From positions 274,497 to 338,496 of the forward strand of contig NZ_JAJAVB010000022.1 of assembly GCF_020615385.1 (NCBI RefSeq): a DNA stretch of 64,000 bases. Direction: 5' to 3'. The translations under genes were made by a program, and so were the position numbers. Below the pieces are notes generated by a model, which made no database searches, was not told the DNA's origin, and saw only the letters and a program-made list of their open reading frames with translations. The DNA comes from Jiella soli (GTDB lineage: Bacteria > Pseudomonadota > Alphaproteobacteria > Rhizobiales > Rhizobiaceae). Shown one piece after another: positions 1-8,467 of this stretch (within the stretch, counting starts at the first letter, position 1; each line of letters starts with the position of its first letter).

Positions 1-98
1 CGCGGGCCGAGGCGGCGACCGCCGAAAAGGGCGAATGGCTGATGGCCGACCATGTCCGGCTGATCACCGAAGCCGTGAAGGCCGAGTTCAAGCTGTGA
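1..98 (+). CDS. 3' end of an unidentified protein-coding gene (partial)
   Basis: Reading from base 3, the frame is open and ends at TGA 96-98. The last residues read WLMADHVRLITEAVKAEFKL. Nearly every codon ends in G or C, as in the neighbouring genes, so this is a real coding tail and not noise. The stop overlaps a GTG start (95-97) of the next gene, so the two are probably translationally coupled. About 31 residues are too few to assign a family. The coupling to a ureohydrolase suggests a related catabolic or transport role, but that is inference only. Confidence 0.7.
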   Translation, partial: RAEAATAEKGEWLMADHVRLITEAVKAEFKL

Positions 99-1054
99 GG
101 GATCTCGCCCGCTTCCAGCCACTGGATTCCGGCGCCGTCCCGCGCTTCGCCGGACCGTCCACCTTCATGCGCCTGCCCATCGCGACGCCCGCGGAAGTCG
201 ACATCGCGCTCGTCGGCATCCCCTTCGACGGCGGTACGACCAACCGGACCGGGGCGCGCCATGGCCCGCGCGAGATCCGCAACCAGTCGAGCCTGGTGCG
301 CCGGGTCCACCATCAGACCATGCGCTCGCCCTTCGATCTCGTGCGCATCGCCGATTGCGGCGATGCGCCGGTCAATCCGGTGGATCCGGCCGAGAGCCTG
401 GAGCTGATCGCCGGCTTCTACCGCGCCATCGCCGAGGCCGGCGCCGTGCCGCTGACGGCCGGCGGCGACCATCTCGTGACCCTGCCGGTCCTGCGCGGCC
501 TGTCGAAGGGTGAGCCGCGCGGCCTGATCCACTTCGACGCCCATTCCGACACCTATGACGACTTCTTCGGCAACCGCTACAATCACGGAACACCCTTCCG
601 CCGCGCCGTCGAGGAAGGGCTCCTCGACCCCAGGCGCATGGTGCAGATCGGGCTGCGCGGCGCGATCTCGGACGCGGCCAATTACGACTTCGCCAAGGCC
701 GAGGGCATCCGCCTGATCTTCATCGAGGATCTGATGGCGCGCGGGGTGTCAGATGTCATGGCCGAGGCGCGCGAGATCGTCGGCCGGCGGGAGACCTACG
801 TCACCTTCGACATCGACGTTATCGATCCGGCTTTCGCGCCCGGCACGGGCACGCCCGAGATCGGCGGCGTCTCGACCTTTCAGGCGCAGGCGCTGGTGCG
901 CGAGCTCGCCGGGGTCGACATCGTCGGCGCCGACCTCGTCGAGGTCTCCCCGCCGCTCGATCCGAGCGGCATGACCGCACTGACCGGCGCCACCATGCTC
1001 TTCGAGCTCCTGTGCGTCGCCGCCGAGGCGAGTGCGCTGCGCCAGCCGGTCTGA
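95..1054 (+). CDS. Ureohydrolase, guanidinobutyrase/agmatinase-like
   Basis: This 319-residue enzyme of the arginase/agmatinase superfamily should hydrolyse a guanidino compound to urea and an amine in the cytoplasm. The binuclear metal ligands are complete: GGDH at 123-126, DAHSD at 148-152 and DIDVID at 239-244, followed by APGTGTPEIGG. The N-terminal PRFAGPSTFMRLP pattern and the overall length resemble bacterial guanidinobutyrase and guanidinopropionase. An ATG at 35 is in frame, but GTG 95 is preferred: it overlaps the upstream stop as GTGA and gives the family's usual length. The substrate cannot be read from the sequence. It is the first of four divergent ureohydrolases in this window and lies upstream of a molybdenum hydroxylase operon. 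Confidence 0.88.
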   Translation: MRDLARFQPLDSGAVPRFAGPSTFMRLPIATPAEVDIALVGIPFDGGTTNRTGARHGPREIRNQSSLVRRVHHQTMRSPFDLVRIADCGDAPVNPVDPAESLELIAGFYRAIAEAGAVPLTAGGDHLVTLPVLRGLSKGEPRGLIHFDAHSDTYDDFFGNRYNHGTPFRRAVEEGLLDPRRMVQIGLRGAISDAANYDFAKAEGIRLIFIEDLMARGVSDVMAEAREIVGRRETYVTFDIDVIDPAFAPGTGTPEIGGVSTFQAQALVRELAGVDIVGADLVEVSPPLDPSGMTALTGATMLFELLCVAAEASALRQPV

Positions 1055-1084
1055 CCACCACCCACCTTTCCGTCTCTCCCGCAC

Positions 1085-1157
1085 GGCGCCCCGGCAACCT
1101 GCCCGGCGCCACGTGTCCGATCGCCGCGAAGCTGCGCGAAATCTGCGCTGATTTCGC
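1085..1157. other. Two inverted repeats in the 1055-1352 gap
   Basis: The 298-base gap holds no credible gene. A GGCGCC pair (1085-1090 and 1105-1110) can form a hairpin that may end the ureohydrolase transcript. A second hairpin has perfect 7-base arms, GCGAAAT at 1136-1142 and ATTTCGC at 1151-1157, with an 8-base loop. Neither is followed by a T run, so classic intrinsic termination is not supported. Farther on, ATCAGTATCATGA (1185-1197) resembles the AGTAT-containing palindromes at 8452 and 13381. Confidence 0.4.
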
Positions 1158-1250
1158 GGCTGCAGCACTTGTCAGCATGCCGATCATCAGTATCATGACG
1201 ATCTGTGGTGTCTTCCGGAACGGGATCCCGGCGGCGGGCCGGCGCGCCAC

Positions 1251-1266
1251 CGGCACGGTTCCTGCC
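1251..1266 (+). promoter_or_regulatory. Candidate sigma-54 (-24/-12) promoter for the molybdenum hydroxylase operon
   Basis: CGGCACGGTTCCTGCC has GG at 1252-1253 and GC at 1264-1265 with exactly ten bases between. It matches the core GGCACG and TGC parts of the sigma-54 consensus but has C in place of T at two positions. It lies about 90 bases upstream of the GTG start at 1353. It is weaker than the sites at 8708 and 59221. Confidence 0.5.
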
Positions 1267-1352
1267 TGTCGTGGCGGGACTACCCGGAACGCTCGCGCCG
1301 ATCCCGCCCCGCCGGGTCCGGCACGCATTCGCGAGACGGCGAGAGGAAAGAT

Positions 1353-3731
1353 GTGGATCACGCGATGGACGATGCTTCGCAAGCAGCACAGGGCCCGGCT
1401 TCACGGCAGGGCGTCGGAGCCTCGGTCGAGCGGCTGGAGGACGGCCGCTACCTTGCCGGCCGCGGCCGGTTCGTCGCCGACATCAAGCTTCCCGGCATGC
1501 TCGACATCGCCTTCGTCAGAAGCCCGCATGCCCATGCCCGCATCCGCGGGTTCGGCAAGCCGGACGGATGCGACGACACGGTTTTCGCGGCGGCCGATCT
1601 TGCCGGCGTCAAAGGGATCCGCGCCGATTCCGGCCTGCCCGGCTTCCGCTCCTCCGTCCAGCCCATCCTCGCGGCCGAAAAAGTGCGCCATGTCGGCGAA
1701 CCGATCGTCGCCTGCCTCGCGACCAGCAGGGCGCGCGCCGAGGATCTCGCCGAGAGCGTGACGGTCGATTTCGAGGAACTGCCGGCGGTGTCCGAGATGA
1801 CGCGCGCGCGAAGCGCAGACGCCCCGCTCCTGCACGAACATTGGGACGAGAACGTCTTCCTGGAGACGGCGGTCGACACCGGCTTCGAAGCCAGCATCCG
1901 GAAAGCCGCCGCGGTGGTGAAGCGGACCTATCGCACCGCCCGCCAATGCATGGCGCCGATGGAGGGTCGCGGCGTCGTCGCTACTTGGGACAATCAGGCC
2001 GAACAACTCGTCATCTATACGTCCACACAGATGCCGCACATCGTGCGCACCGGGCTCTGCGAATGTCTCGGCCTGGAGCACAGCCGCATCCGCGTGATCC
2101 CGCCGGATGTCGGCGGCGGCTTCGGCTACAAGGGCGTCCTGTCCAGCGAGGAGGTCTTCGCGGCATGGGCGGCATACACCCTGCGCCGGCCGGTGCGCTG
2201 GATCGAGGACCGGCGCGAGCATCTGACCGGCGGGGCGAACTGCCGGGAGCACCATTACGAGATCACCGGCTATGCGGCAGCCGACGGCACGCTGCTTGCG
2301 GTCGACTGCGAGGCGATCGTCGATTCCGGCGCCTATTCGATCTATCCCTTCTCCGCCTGCCTCGAGGCCGCGCAGGTCGCCAGCATCCTGCCCGGCCCCT
2401 ACCGCATGGCGGGCTATCGCTGCCGGACCTGGTCCGTCGCCACCAACAAGCCGCCCATCCTGCCCTATCGCGGCGTCGCACGGACCGGCGTGTGCTTCGC
2501 GATGGAACTGACGATGGACGCGCTGGCGAAGGAGCTCGGCATCGAGCCGCACGAGATGCGGATGAAGAACCTCGTGCGGCGCGAGGACATGCCCTTCACC
2601 AACATCACCAACAAATATTTCGACAGCGGCGACTATCCCGAAGCGCTGCGGCGGGCCGTCGCGGCCATCGACCTTCCCGCGATCCGGGCAAGACAGCGGG
2701 CCGGCGAGCGGATCGGCGTCGGCTTCTCGATCTTCTGCGAACAGGGCGCACACGGAACCTCCGTCTATGCCGGCTGGGGTATTCCGATGGTGCCGGGCGC
2801 CGAGCAGGCCGGCGCGCGCCTGACACCGGATGGCGGCCTGGAACTGAGAGTCGGCGTCCAGAGCCACGGCCAGAGCCTGGAGACCACCCTCGCCCAGATC
2901 GCGCATGAGGAGCTCGGCGTTCCGATCGACCGGGTCCGGCTGATCCATGGCGACACGGCGCTGACGCCCTATTCCACCGGCACCTGGGGCTCGCGCTGCG
3001 CCGTGATGGCCGGCGGCGCGGTCGCGAGCGCGACCGCCAAGCTTGCAGAACGGGTGAAGACGATCGCCGGCCATCTCCTGCAGATCCCGGCGGAGGACGT
3101 CGTGCTCGCGGACGGCTTTGCCCGCGCGGGATCCGGCCAGGGCGAGGTCTCGCTCGCCGAGATCGGCCGCCTCTGGTATCTCGCGCCCCAGCACCTGCCG
3201 GCCGGCGCCGAAATGGCCGGGCTCGAGGTCACCGAGGCCTACAAGCCCAAGCGCGACAGCGGCACCTTCTCCTATGCCTGCCACGCCGCGGTCGTCTCGC
3301 TCGACGCGGAAACCGGCGGCGTCGAACTCCTCGACTATGTCATCGTCGAGGACGGCGGCGTCCTGATCAACCCGATGGTGGTCGACGGCCAGGTCTTCGG
3401 CGGCGCGGCGCAGGGGATCGGCACCGCCCTCTACGAGGAGATGGCGTTCGACCCCGCGGGCCAGCCCATGGCGGCCACCTTCGCCGATTACCATCTGCCG
3501 GGCGCCGCCGAGATCCCGAAGATAAGGATCGAGCACATGGAGACGCCCTCGCCGCTGACCCGCTTCGGCCAGAAGGGCATCGGCGAGAGCGGCGCGATCG
3601 GCCCGCCGGCGGCGATCGCCAACGCCGTCAACGACGCGCTGGCCGATCTCGGCGTGAGCGTCTCCTCCCTGCCGATCAAGCCGGAAACCGTGCTGCGGGC
3701 GCTCGCGGCCCGCCGAAAGGTCGCCGCATGA
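1353..3731 (+). CDS. Xanthine dehydrogenase/CO dehydrogenase family, molybdopterin-binding large subunit
   Basis: The 792-residue protein is the CoxL/XdhB-type catalytic subunit of a three-subunit molybdenum hydroxylase, which hydroxylates a C-H bond of an N-heterocycle or aldehyde. The N-terminus (VERLEDGRYLAGRGRFVAD) starts the typical domain. Gly-rich cofactor motifs follow (PPDVGGGFGYKG), and the conserved GIGES motif near the end supplies the catalytic Glu at about residue 745. The CO dehydrogenase form I motif AYxCSFR is absent; YRGVARTGV stands at that place. It is therefore a hydroxylase of another substrate, not a CO dehydrogenase. The start is GTG 1353, preceded by GAGAGGAAAG; ATG 1365 is an alternative. 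Downstream genes overlap by 4 bases. Purine-like substrates fit the neighbourhood but are unproven. Confidence 0.9.
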   Translation: MDHAMDDASQAAQGPASRQGVGASVERLEDGRYLAGRGRFVADIKLPGMLDIAFVRSPHAHARIRGFGKPDGCDDTVFAAADLAGVKGIRADSGLPGFRSSVQPILAAEKVRHVGEPIVACLATSRARAEDLAESVTVDFEELPAVSEMTRARSADAPLLHEHWDENVFLETAVDTGFEASIRKAAAVVKRTYRTARQCMAPMEGRGVVATWDNQAEQLVIYTSTQMPHIVRTGLCECLGLEHSRIRVIPPDVGGGFGYKGVLSSEEVFAAWAAYTLRRPVRWIEDRREHLTGGANCREHHYEITGYAAADGTLLAVDCEAIVDSGAYSIYPFSACLEAAQVASILPGPYRMAGYRCRTWSVATNKPPILPYRGVARTGVCFAMELTMDALAKELGIEPHEMRMKNLVRREDMPFTNITNKYFDSGDYPEALRRAVAAIDLPAIRARQRAGERIGVGFSIFCEQGAHGTSVYAGWGIPMVPGAEQAGARLTPDGGLELRVGVQSHGQSLETTLAQIAHEELGVPIDRVRLIHGDTALTPYSTGTWGSRCAVMAGGAVASATAKLAERVKTIAGHLLQIPAEDVVLADGFARAGSGQGEVSLAEIGRLWYLAPQHLPAGAEMAGLEVTEAYKPKRDSGTFSYACHAAVVSLDAETGGVELLDYVIVEDGGVLINPMVVDGQVFGGAAQGIGTALYEEMAFDPAGQPMAATFADYHLPGAAEIPKIRIEHMETPSPLTRFGQKGIGESGAIGPPAAIANAVNDALADLGVSVSSLPIKPETVLRALAARRKVAA

Positions 3732-4558
3732 AGCCCGTCGCCTTCGACTACGATGCCGCCGCTTCGCTCGCCGACGCCCGCGAGGCGCTGGGCGCGCGCG
3801 GCCCCCTCGCAAAGATCGTCGCCGGCGGACAGTCGCTCGGCCCGATGCTGAACCTCCGTCTGGCACGCCCTCAGGCCCTCGTCGACGTCTCGCGCCTCCC
3901 TTACCTGCGCAGGGTGAGCGACGAGGGAGAGACGCTGCTCTACGGCTCGGGCGTCACCCATGCCGAGATCGAGGACGGGATCTTTCCCGACCCGACGCCC
4001 GGCTGGCTTCCCGCCATCGCCCGGCGGATCGCCTACCGCGCCGTCAGGAACCGCGGCACGATCGGCGGCAGCCTCGCCCATGCCGACCCCGCCGCCGACT
4101 GGGTGGTGACGCTGACCGCGCTCGGCGCGGAACTGGTCGTCGTCGCAGCAGCCGGCACCGCCACGCTGCCGATGACGGACTTCATCCAGGGGCCGTTCGC
4201 GACCGCGCTCGAACCGGGCGACGTCCTCACCGGCGTCCGGCTGCGCAAGCGCGGCCCCTCGGCCCGCTGGGGATACTGGAAGTTCACCCAGAAGATCGGC
4301 GAATTCGCCAAGGCCAGCGCCGCCGTCCTGATCGACCCGGAGCGCGCGGAGATGCGGGTCGTGGTCGGCGCGATCGAACGCCCGCCGATCGTGCTGCCGG
4401 AGCCGGAGGCGCTCATCGCCGATCCGGACCGCATCCTGTCCGCCCTGGAACAAGCCACCGTGTCGAACCCGCCGGCCACCCTCGCCCTTCATGCCGCAGC
4501 CGTTCGCCGCGCCATCGCCGCGGCCACATCGCCGAACGGCAAGGAATCCGCCTCGTGA
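3728..4558 (+). CDS. Molybdenum hydroxylase FAD-binding medium subunit (CoxM type)
   Basis: This 276-residue protein is the FAD subunit that passes electrons from the 2Fe-2S subunit to an acceptor. The diphosphate-binding loops typical of the family are present: AGGQSLGPMLNLRL near residues 32-45 and GTIGGSLAHADPAAD near 109-123. The length is normal. ATG 3728 overlaps the stop of the large-subunit gene, and its own stop overlaps the next start, so the three subunits are made from one coupled transcript. Confidence 0.93.
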   Translation: MKPVAFDYDAAASLADAREALGARGPLAKIVAGGQSLGPMLNLRLARPQALVDVSRLPYLRRVSDEGETLLYGSGVTHAEIEDGIFPDPTPGWLPAIARRIAYRAVRNRGTIGGSLAHADPAADWVVTLTALGAELVVVAAAGTATLPMTDFIQGPFATALEPGDVLTGVRLRKRGPSARWGYWKFTQKIGEFAKASAAVLIDPERAEMRVVVGAIERPPIVLPEPEALIADPDRILSALEQATVSNPPATLALHAAAVRRAIAAATSPNGKESAS

Positions 4559-5724
4559 CCGCTATCTGGCTCATCGTCAACGATCGTCGCCATCAGGCCG
4601 AGGTCGAGCCGCGGACCCATCTCGCCGACTTCCTGCGCGAAGACCTCCTGCTCACCGGGACGCATCTCGGCTGCGAGCACGGTGTCTGCGGCGCCTGCAC
4701 GCTGATGGTCGACGGCCGGCCGGTCCGCTCCTGCCTGACCTTCGCCGCGACCTGCGAGGGAGCCGACGTGCGCACCATCGAGGGCTATGACGGCGACCCG
4801 CTGATGGCGAGCCTGCGCGCAGCCTTCTCCCGCCATCATGCCCTGCAATGCGGCTATTGCACGCCGGGCATGCTGGCGACCGCCTACGACATCGTGCGCC
4901 GGCTGCCGGAGGCGGACGAGGCGCGCATCCGCGAGGAGCTTTCCGGCAATCTGTGCCGCTGCACCGGCTACGCCGGCATCGTCGCGGCGATCGCCGACGT
5001 GCTCGCCGCCCCGCCGGCGGCGGCGGTTCAGCCGATCGCGCGGCCGGCCCCGCAGCGGGACACCGACAGGGACTCGCCGACCCGCGAACGCACCCCCGCA
5101 CCTCCCGAGGGCCGCCCCGCCGCACCTGCATCCCCCTCGGTCGCCATCCCCGAGCGGATCGAGGACGGCGTGACGCTGGAGCGCCGGCTGGAACTTTCCG
5201 TCGCACCGGACCGGGTCTGGACGCTGTTCCAGGATCTGCCGTCCGTGGTGCGCTGCCTGCCGGGGGCGGCGCTCGACGCGGCCAGCGAGGATCCCGCCGA
5301 GCCAGTCCGCGGCAGCTTCACGGTCGCCATCGGCCCGATGCGCGCGACATTCGAGGGCCGCGCTCTCGTCAGCTATGACGCGGACCACCGCGCCGGCCGG
5401 GTCCGCGGCGCCGGGTCCGATCCCGTCAGCCGCTCCCGCGCCGAAGGCGAGCTACGGTTCCGCGTCGCTGATGGCAGCCATTCCGGCGCCTCGGCGGTCG
5501 TCGTCGAGATGACCTATCGCCTGAAGGGTCCGCTCGCCCAGTTCGGCCGCCCGGCGATCGTGGCGGACGTCGTCGACCGGCTGATGGCCCGCTTCGCCGA
5601 CAATCTGTCGGCCTTTGCCGAAGGAGGCGAGGCCGTCCACTCCGAGCCCGTCTCGGGCTTCGGCCTGCTCTTCGGCGCGCTGGTCGACCGGGCAAAGCAC
5701 CTCTTTGCGCGGCGCCAGGGATGA
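4555..5724 (+). CDS. 2Fe-2S small subunit fused to a CoxG-like SRPBCC domain
   Basis: The 389-residue protein has two parts. Residues 1-150 form a CoxS-type electron-transfer subunit with both clusters: Cys40, 45, 48 and 60 (plant ferredoxin type) and Cys99, 102, 134 and 136 (CGYC...CRC). A Pro/Ala/Arg-rich linker covers about 152-195. Residues from about 205 to 355 (LERRLELSVAPDRVWTLFQD, LPGAAL, VEMTYRLKGPLAQFGRPAIV) match the CoxG/SRPBCC fold. CoxG is a membrane-anchoring or substrate-recruiting partner of CO dehydrogenase-type enzymes. The fusion would bind that function to the hydroxylase in one-to-one ratio. The start is GTG 4555, overlapping the upstream stop. Confidence 0.9.
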   Translation: MTAIWLIVNDRRHQAEVEPRTHLADFLREDLLLTGTHLGCEHGVCGACTLMVDGRPVRSCLTFAATCEGADVRTIEGYDGDPLMASLRAAFSRHHALQCGYCTPGMLATAYDIVRRLPEADEARIREELSGNLCRCTGYAGIVAAIADVLAAPPAAAVQPIARPAPQRDTDRDSPTRERTPAPPEGRPAAPASPSVAIPERIEDGVTLERRLELSVAPDRVWTLFQDLPSVVRCLPGAALDAASEDPAEPVRGSFTVAIGPMRATFEGRALVSYDADHRAGRVRGAGSDPVSRSRAEGELRFRVADGSHSGASAVVVEMTYRLKGPLAQFGRPAIVADVVDRLMARFADNLSAFAEGGEAVHSEPVSGFGLLFGALVDRAKHLFARRQG

Positions 5725-5782
5725 CGGGCGGATGCCTGCGCCTTCGAGTTGCCGATCACCGCCCTTTCTGCTTTCTGGCGCC

Positions 5783-6313
5783 ATGACAACTGCCCTTCCG
5801 GACCCTGATTCCACCTCAGATCGTGACGATCCCGCCGAAGTCGGCGGCCAGGAGGCAGGGCTGGCGGCTCTGCGCGAGCGGCCCGGCTTTCTGATCCGCA
5901 GGCTGCATCAGATCCACGTCGCCCTCTTCGCCGAGGAATGCGCCGGCGAGAACATCACCCCGGTGCAGTTCAGCATCCTCACCGCGCTGGAGGAGATGGG
6001 CGGCTGCGAGCAGACGACCCTCGCTTTGACCGTCGGGCTCGACCGGACCAACATCGCCGACGTGCTCGACCGGCTGCAGAAGCGCGGCCTGGTTCGGCGC
6101 CGCGTCGCGCCGAAGGACCGGCGGCGCAAGCTCGTGGCCCTCACCGATGTCGGCGTGGCGACACTGTCGCGCATCAAGGCGGCCGCGGCCGCGGCCCATG
6201 ATCGGACGGTAAAGGCGCTGCCGCCGGAAGACCGGCAGCGCTTTCTCGACTATCTCGTGCGGCTCGTCGAGGCGAACAACGAGGTCGGCCGGGCGCCGCT
6301 GCGCCTGACCTGA
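5783..6313 (+). CDS. MarR-family transcriptional regulator
   Basis: The 176-residue protein has the MarR winged-helix layout. The recognition region reads [20 protein letters not shown], followed by the wing [17 protein letters not shown]. It is clearly paralogous to the MarR protein encoded at 12813-13319 on the other strand: [17 protein letters not shown] here against RPGFLARRLYQIHVSLF there, and ITPVQFSIL against ITPVQYSLL. The frame stays open upstream, but ATG 5783 places a normal N-terminus after the hydroxylase stop, 58 bases downstream of it. It probably controls the hydroxylase operon and perhaps the neighbouring ureohydrolase and ABC genes. The ligand is unknown. Confidence 0.88.
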   Translation: MTTALPDPDSTSDRDDPAEVGGQEAGLAALRERPGFLIRRLHQIHVALFAEECAGENITPVQFSILTALEEMGGCEQTTLALTVGLDRTNIADVLDRLQKRGLVRRRVAPKDRRRKLVALTDVGVATLSRIKAAAAAAHDRTVKALPPEDRQRFLDYLVRLVEANNEVGRAPLRLT

Positions 6314-6317
6314 GGGA

Positions 6318-6338
6318 CCGGATGGTCCGATCATCCGG
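6318..6338. repeat. Perfect inverted repeat between the MarR and HpxZ-like genes
   Basis: CCGGATG (6318-6324) and CATCCGG (6332-6338) are perfect 7-base arms around a 7-base spacer. It lies between the MarR stop and the next start. It could be an intercistronic mRNA hairpin or a protein-binding site. No T run follows. Confidence 0.45.
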
Positions 6339-6359
6339 GACGGGAGCACCGAGAGACCC

Positions 6360-6734
6360 ATGGACATCAACCTGCCGGACATCGTCGCCGAGGTGACGGC
6401 GGCCTTCGAGCGATACGAAGCGGCGCTCGTCTCCAACGATGTCGCCGTCCTCGACGAACTCTTCTGGCAAAGCGAATTCACCGTGCGCTTCGGCACGACC
6501 GAGAACCTCTTCGGCTATGAGGCGATCGCCGCCTTCCGCGCGGCCCGTCCCTCCGCCGGCCTCGCCCGCCGGCTGAGCGATACCGTCATCACCACCTTCG
6601 GCCGCGACTTCGCGACCGCCTCGACGCTGTTCCACCGCGAGACCAGCGAGCGCGTCGGCAGGCAGATGCAGACCTTCGTCCGGACCGACGCCGGCTGGCG
6701 GATCGTTGCGGCGCATGTCTCGCTGACGGGGTGA
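6360..6734 (+). CDS. hpxZ: HpxZ/AtzH-like protein (DUF3225, NTF2-like fold)
   Basis: This 124-residue protein matches the oxalurate-catabolism HpxZ/AtzH family: start [21 protein letters not shown], core [14 protein letters not shown], then [13 protein letters not shown] and a C-terminal [22 protein letters not shown]. HpxZ genes sit with purine-ring breakdown genes. AtzH of cyanuric acid catabolism has been described as a small decarboxylating amidohydrolase acting on a carboxylated urea. Either role fits a nitrogen-scavenging locus. It follows the MarR gene by 46 bases with GAGAG before ATG and is probably co-transcribed. Its usual amidase partner is not in this window. Confidence 0.82.
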   Translation: MDINLPDIVAEVTAAFERYEAALVSNDVAVLDELFWQSEFTVRFGTTENLFGYEAIAAFRAARPSAGLARRLSDTVITTFGRDFATASTLFHRETSERVGRQMQTFVRTDAGWRIVAAHVSLTG

Positions 6735-6750
6735 GCCGGGTCTCGCCGAC

Positions 6751-7710
6751 CTACCGCCGCCTTGTCCGCGCGGCGAAGATCCGGCCGATCGTGTTGAGCA
6801 GGATCTGCGCGGCGAGGATCGCCGTCACATCCGCCGGATCGTAGGCCGGCGCCACCTCGACCAGGTCGATGCCGACGATGTCGCCGCGCAGTGCAAGGCC
6901 CGCGACGAGCTCGAGCACCTCGTAATAGAGGAAGCCGCCATGGCTGGGCGTGCCGGTTCCCGGCGCGATCGACGGATCGAAGCCGTCAATGTCGAGTGTG
7001 AGATAATAGCGCCGGCCCGCCGGGATCCGCTCCAGCACCGCCTCGACGCCCAGACTGCGGACCTGCCGCACCGACAGGATGTCCGATCCCATCGCCCGCG
7101 CCGCTTCGTAGCCTTCCTTTGCCGTCGAGGAGACGTTGCGGATGCCGATCTGGCTGAGGCCTGTAACATAAGGTTTTTCGGCCGCCCGACGCATCGGATT
7201 GCCATGGCCGTAGCGCACGCCGTGCCGCTCGTCGACGAAGTCGAGATGGGCGTCGATCTGGACGAGATGCACCGGCTCCTCGTGTGAAAAGGCGTCGATG
7301 CAGGGGATGTTGATCGAGTGGTCGCCGCCGAGAACGACCGGCAGCGCGCCGGCCGCCAGGATCTTGCGCACGCCATGCTCGATATTGGCGTGGCTCGCGC
7401 GCGTGTCGGTGTGGATCATGTCGGCGTCGCCGAGATCGACCATGCGCACGCCGTCGAGATAGGTGACGTCGTCCTCGTGGTCGTACGCCCCGGCATGCCC
7501 GAACGCGAAGAGGGTGGAGGCCTCGCGGATGCCGCGCGGTCCGAACCGCGCGCCCGAACGCCACTGCGTCCCCATGTCGAAGGGCGCGCCGAGGATCGCG
7601 ACATCCGCGTCGATCGCATCCCAGTCGCCGACATAGGGGCTCTTGGCGAAGGTCGAAATGCCGACGAAGGGAAGGTTCAGCCGTCCCGATGCGTAGCCAT
7701 GCTCTGCCAC
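6751..7710 (-). CDS. Ureohydrolase, agmatinase family (second copy)
   Basis: The 319-residue protein has complete metal ligands: GGDH at 128-131, DAHLD at 153-157 and DIDGFD at 240-245. The motif after the last block is APGTGTPSHGG instead of APGTGTPEIGG, so it belongs to a different subgroup from the enzyme at 95-1054. The start ATG at 7710 has a strong GGAGGAGAG site. It lies 17 bases after the DUF1989 gene on the same strand, which makes a two-gene operon. Agmatine is possible, but the pairing with DUF1989 suggests a guanidino or ureido compound tied to carboxyguanidine-type chemistry. Confidence 0.88.
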   Translation of the reverse strand: MAEHGYASGRLNLPFVGISTFAKSPYVGDWDAIDADVAILGAPFDMGTQWRSGARFGPRGIREASTLFAFGHAGAYDHEDDVTYLDGVRMVDLGDADMIHTDTRASHANIEHGVRKILAAGALPVVLGGDHSINIPCIDAFSHEEPVHLVQIDAHLDFVDERHGVRYGHGNPMRRAAEKPYVTGLSQIGIRNVSSTAKEGYEAARAMGSDILSVRQVRSLGVEAVLERIPAGRRYYLTLDIDGFDPSIAPGTGTPSHGGFLYYEVLELVAGLALRGDIVGIDLVEVAPAYDPADVTAILAAQILLNTIGRIFAARTRRR

Positions 7711-7727
7711 AGGTTCTCTCCTCCGCC

Positions 7728-8351
7728 TCAGGCTCTCACGACCGTAACCTCGATTGGCGTCGGCTTCAGCCCTGCCGCCGGATTATGCACCTGCGGGCAG
7801 TTGGACAGGACCGCGAGCACCGGCCGTTCGGCTTTGAGGACGACATGGTCGCCGGGCTTGGAAATCCCGTCCGAGATGACGACATGACCGTCCTCGCGAA
7901 ACGGCACGCGCATGAAGAAATTGATGTTCGGGACGATCTCGGACGGCCCGATTGCCCATTTCGCCAGTTCCGCGATGAAGTTCGAGCGGCAGCTCGCCGT
8001 CGTGTCGACATCGTAGCGCAGCTTGTTGCTCTCGTTGCTGCAGCAGCCGGCAAGCGTGTCGTGATAGCCGCAGCTGTCCTCCTCGACCGTCATCAGCACC
8101 CTGGCGAGGTCGGAATAGATTCGGCTGCCCTTTGTCACATAGAGCGACTTGTTCACCTTGATGGTGTTCGGCAGGTTCATCCGGTCGAGCGGCAGATCCG
8201 CGCCATAGCACAGGAAGTCCACTGCCTGCTGGCCTTCGAGATCGGTGATGCGCAAGCGGTCGCCCGTCTCAAGGCGCCTTGACCAGCGCCCTCCGGCGGG
8301 AACGATCTCGGTTTCGCTCGTTCCGGAGACCGGCGCTTCGATTGTGCTCAT
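7728..8351 (-). CDS. DUF1989 protein, urea-carboxylase-associated/carboxyguanidine deiminase family
   Basis: The 207-residue protein matches DUF1989 along its length: GGRWSRRLETGDRLRITDLEG, QQAVDFLCYGADLP, then a Cys/His cluster (Cys94, His97, Cys103, Cys104, Cys121) and SNCPQVHNP (Cys185, His189), which are likely metal ligands. In guanidine-degrading bacteria, two DUF1989 subunits (CgdA and CgdB) form carboxyguanidine deiminase beside guanidine carboxylase. Here only one copy is seen and no carboxylase, so the exact reaction is open. The start is taken as ATG 8351; a longer frame upstream looks non-coding. It leads an operon with the ureohydrolase at 6751. Confidence 0.85.
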   Translation of the reverse strand: MSTIEAPVSGTSETEIVPAGGRWSRRLETGDRLRITDLEGQQAVDFLCYGADLPLDRMNLPNTIKVNKSLYVTKGSRIYSDLARVLMTVEEDSCGYHDTLAGCCSNESNKLRYDVDTTASCRSNFIAELAKWAIGPSEIVPNINFFMRVPFREDGHVVISDGISKPGDHVVLKAERPVLAVLSNCPQVHNPAAGLKPTPIEVTVVRA

Positions 8352-8451
8352 GGTCGCGATCCTTCCTTGCGTGTGGAGGCGGGCCGGGGGGCCGGGCCTC
8401 ATCGCCTCGCTCGAAGCAAATTCGAGGCCAGTCACGAGGCATCCGCGCTTA

Positions 8452-8467
8452 GATCAGCATACTGATC
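8452..8467. promoter_or_regulatory. Palindromic operator candidate
   Basis: GATCAGCATACTGATC has perfect 6-base arms around CATA. Read on the other strand its centre is CAGTATGCTG. The palindrome at 13381 has AAGTATGCTT at its centre, so the two share AGTATGCT. Both lie in regions that a MarR protein of this locus could control. The position, about 100 bases upstream of the DUF1989 start, fits an operator. Confidence 0.5.

Noticed and set aside
1205..2908. 567-residue plus-strand frame overlapping the Mo hydroxylase large subunit
   Set aside because: Out of frame with the motif-bearing protein and extremely Arg-rich.
1401..3866. 821-residue open frame on the minus strand opposite the Mo hydroxylase genes
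   Set aside because: It is antisense to a gene with clear family motifs, has Arg/Asp/His-rich composition typical of GC-rich shadow frames and shows no domain.
1353..5724. CO dehydrogenase (aerobic, form I)
   Set aside because: The AYxCSFR active-site motif is missing; YRGVARTGV is found instead, so only the broader hydroxylase family is supported.
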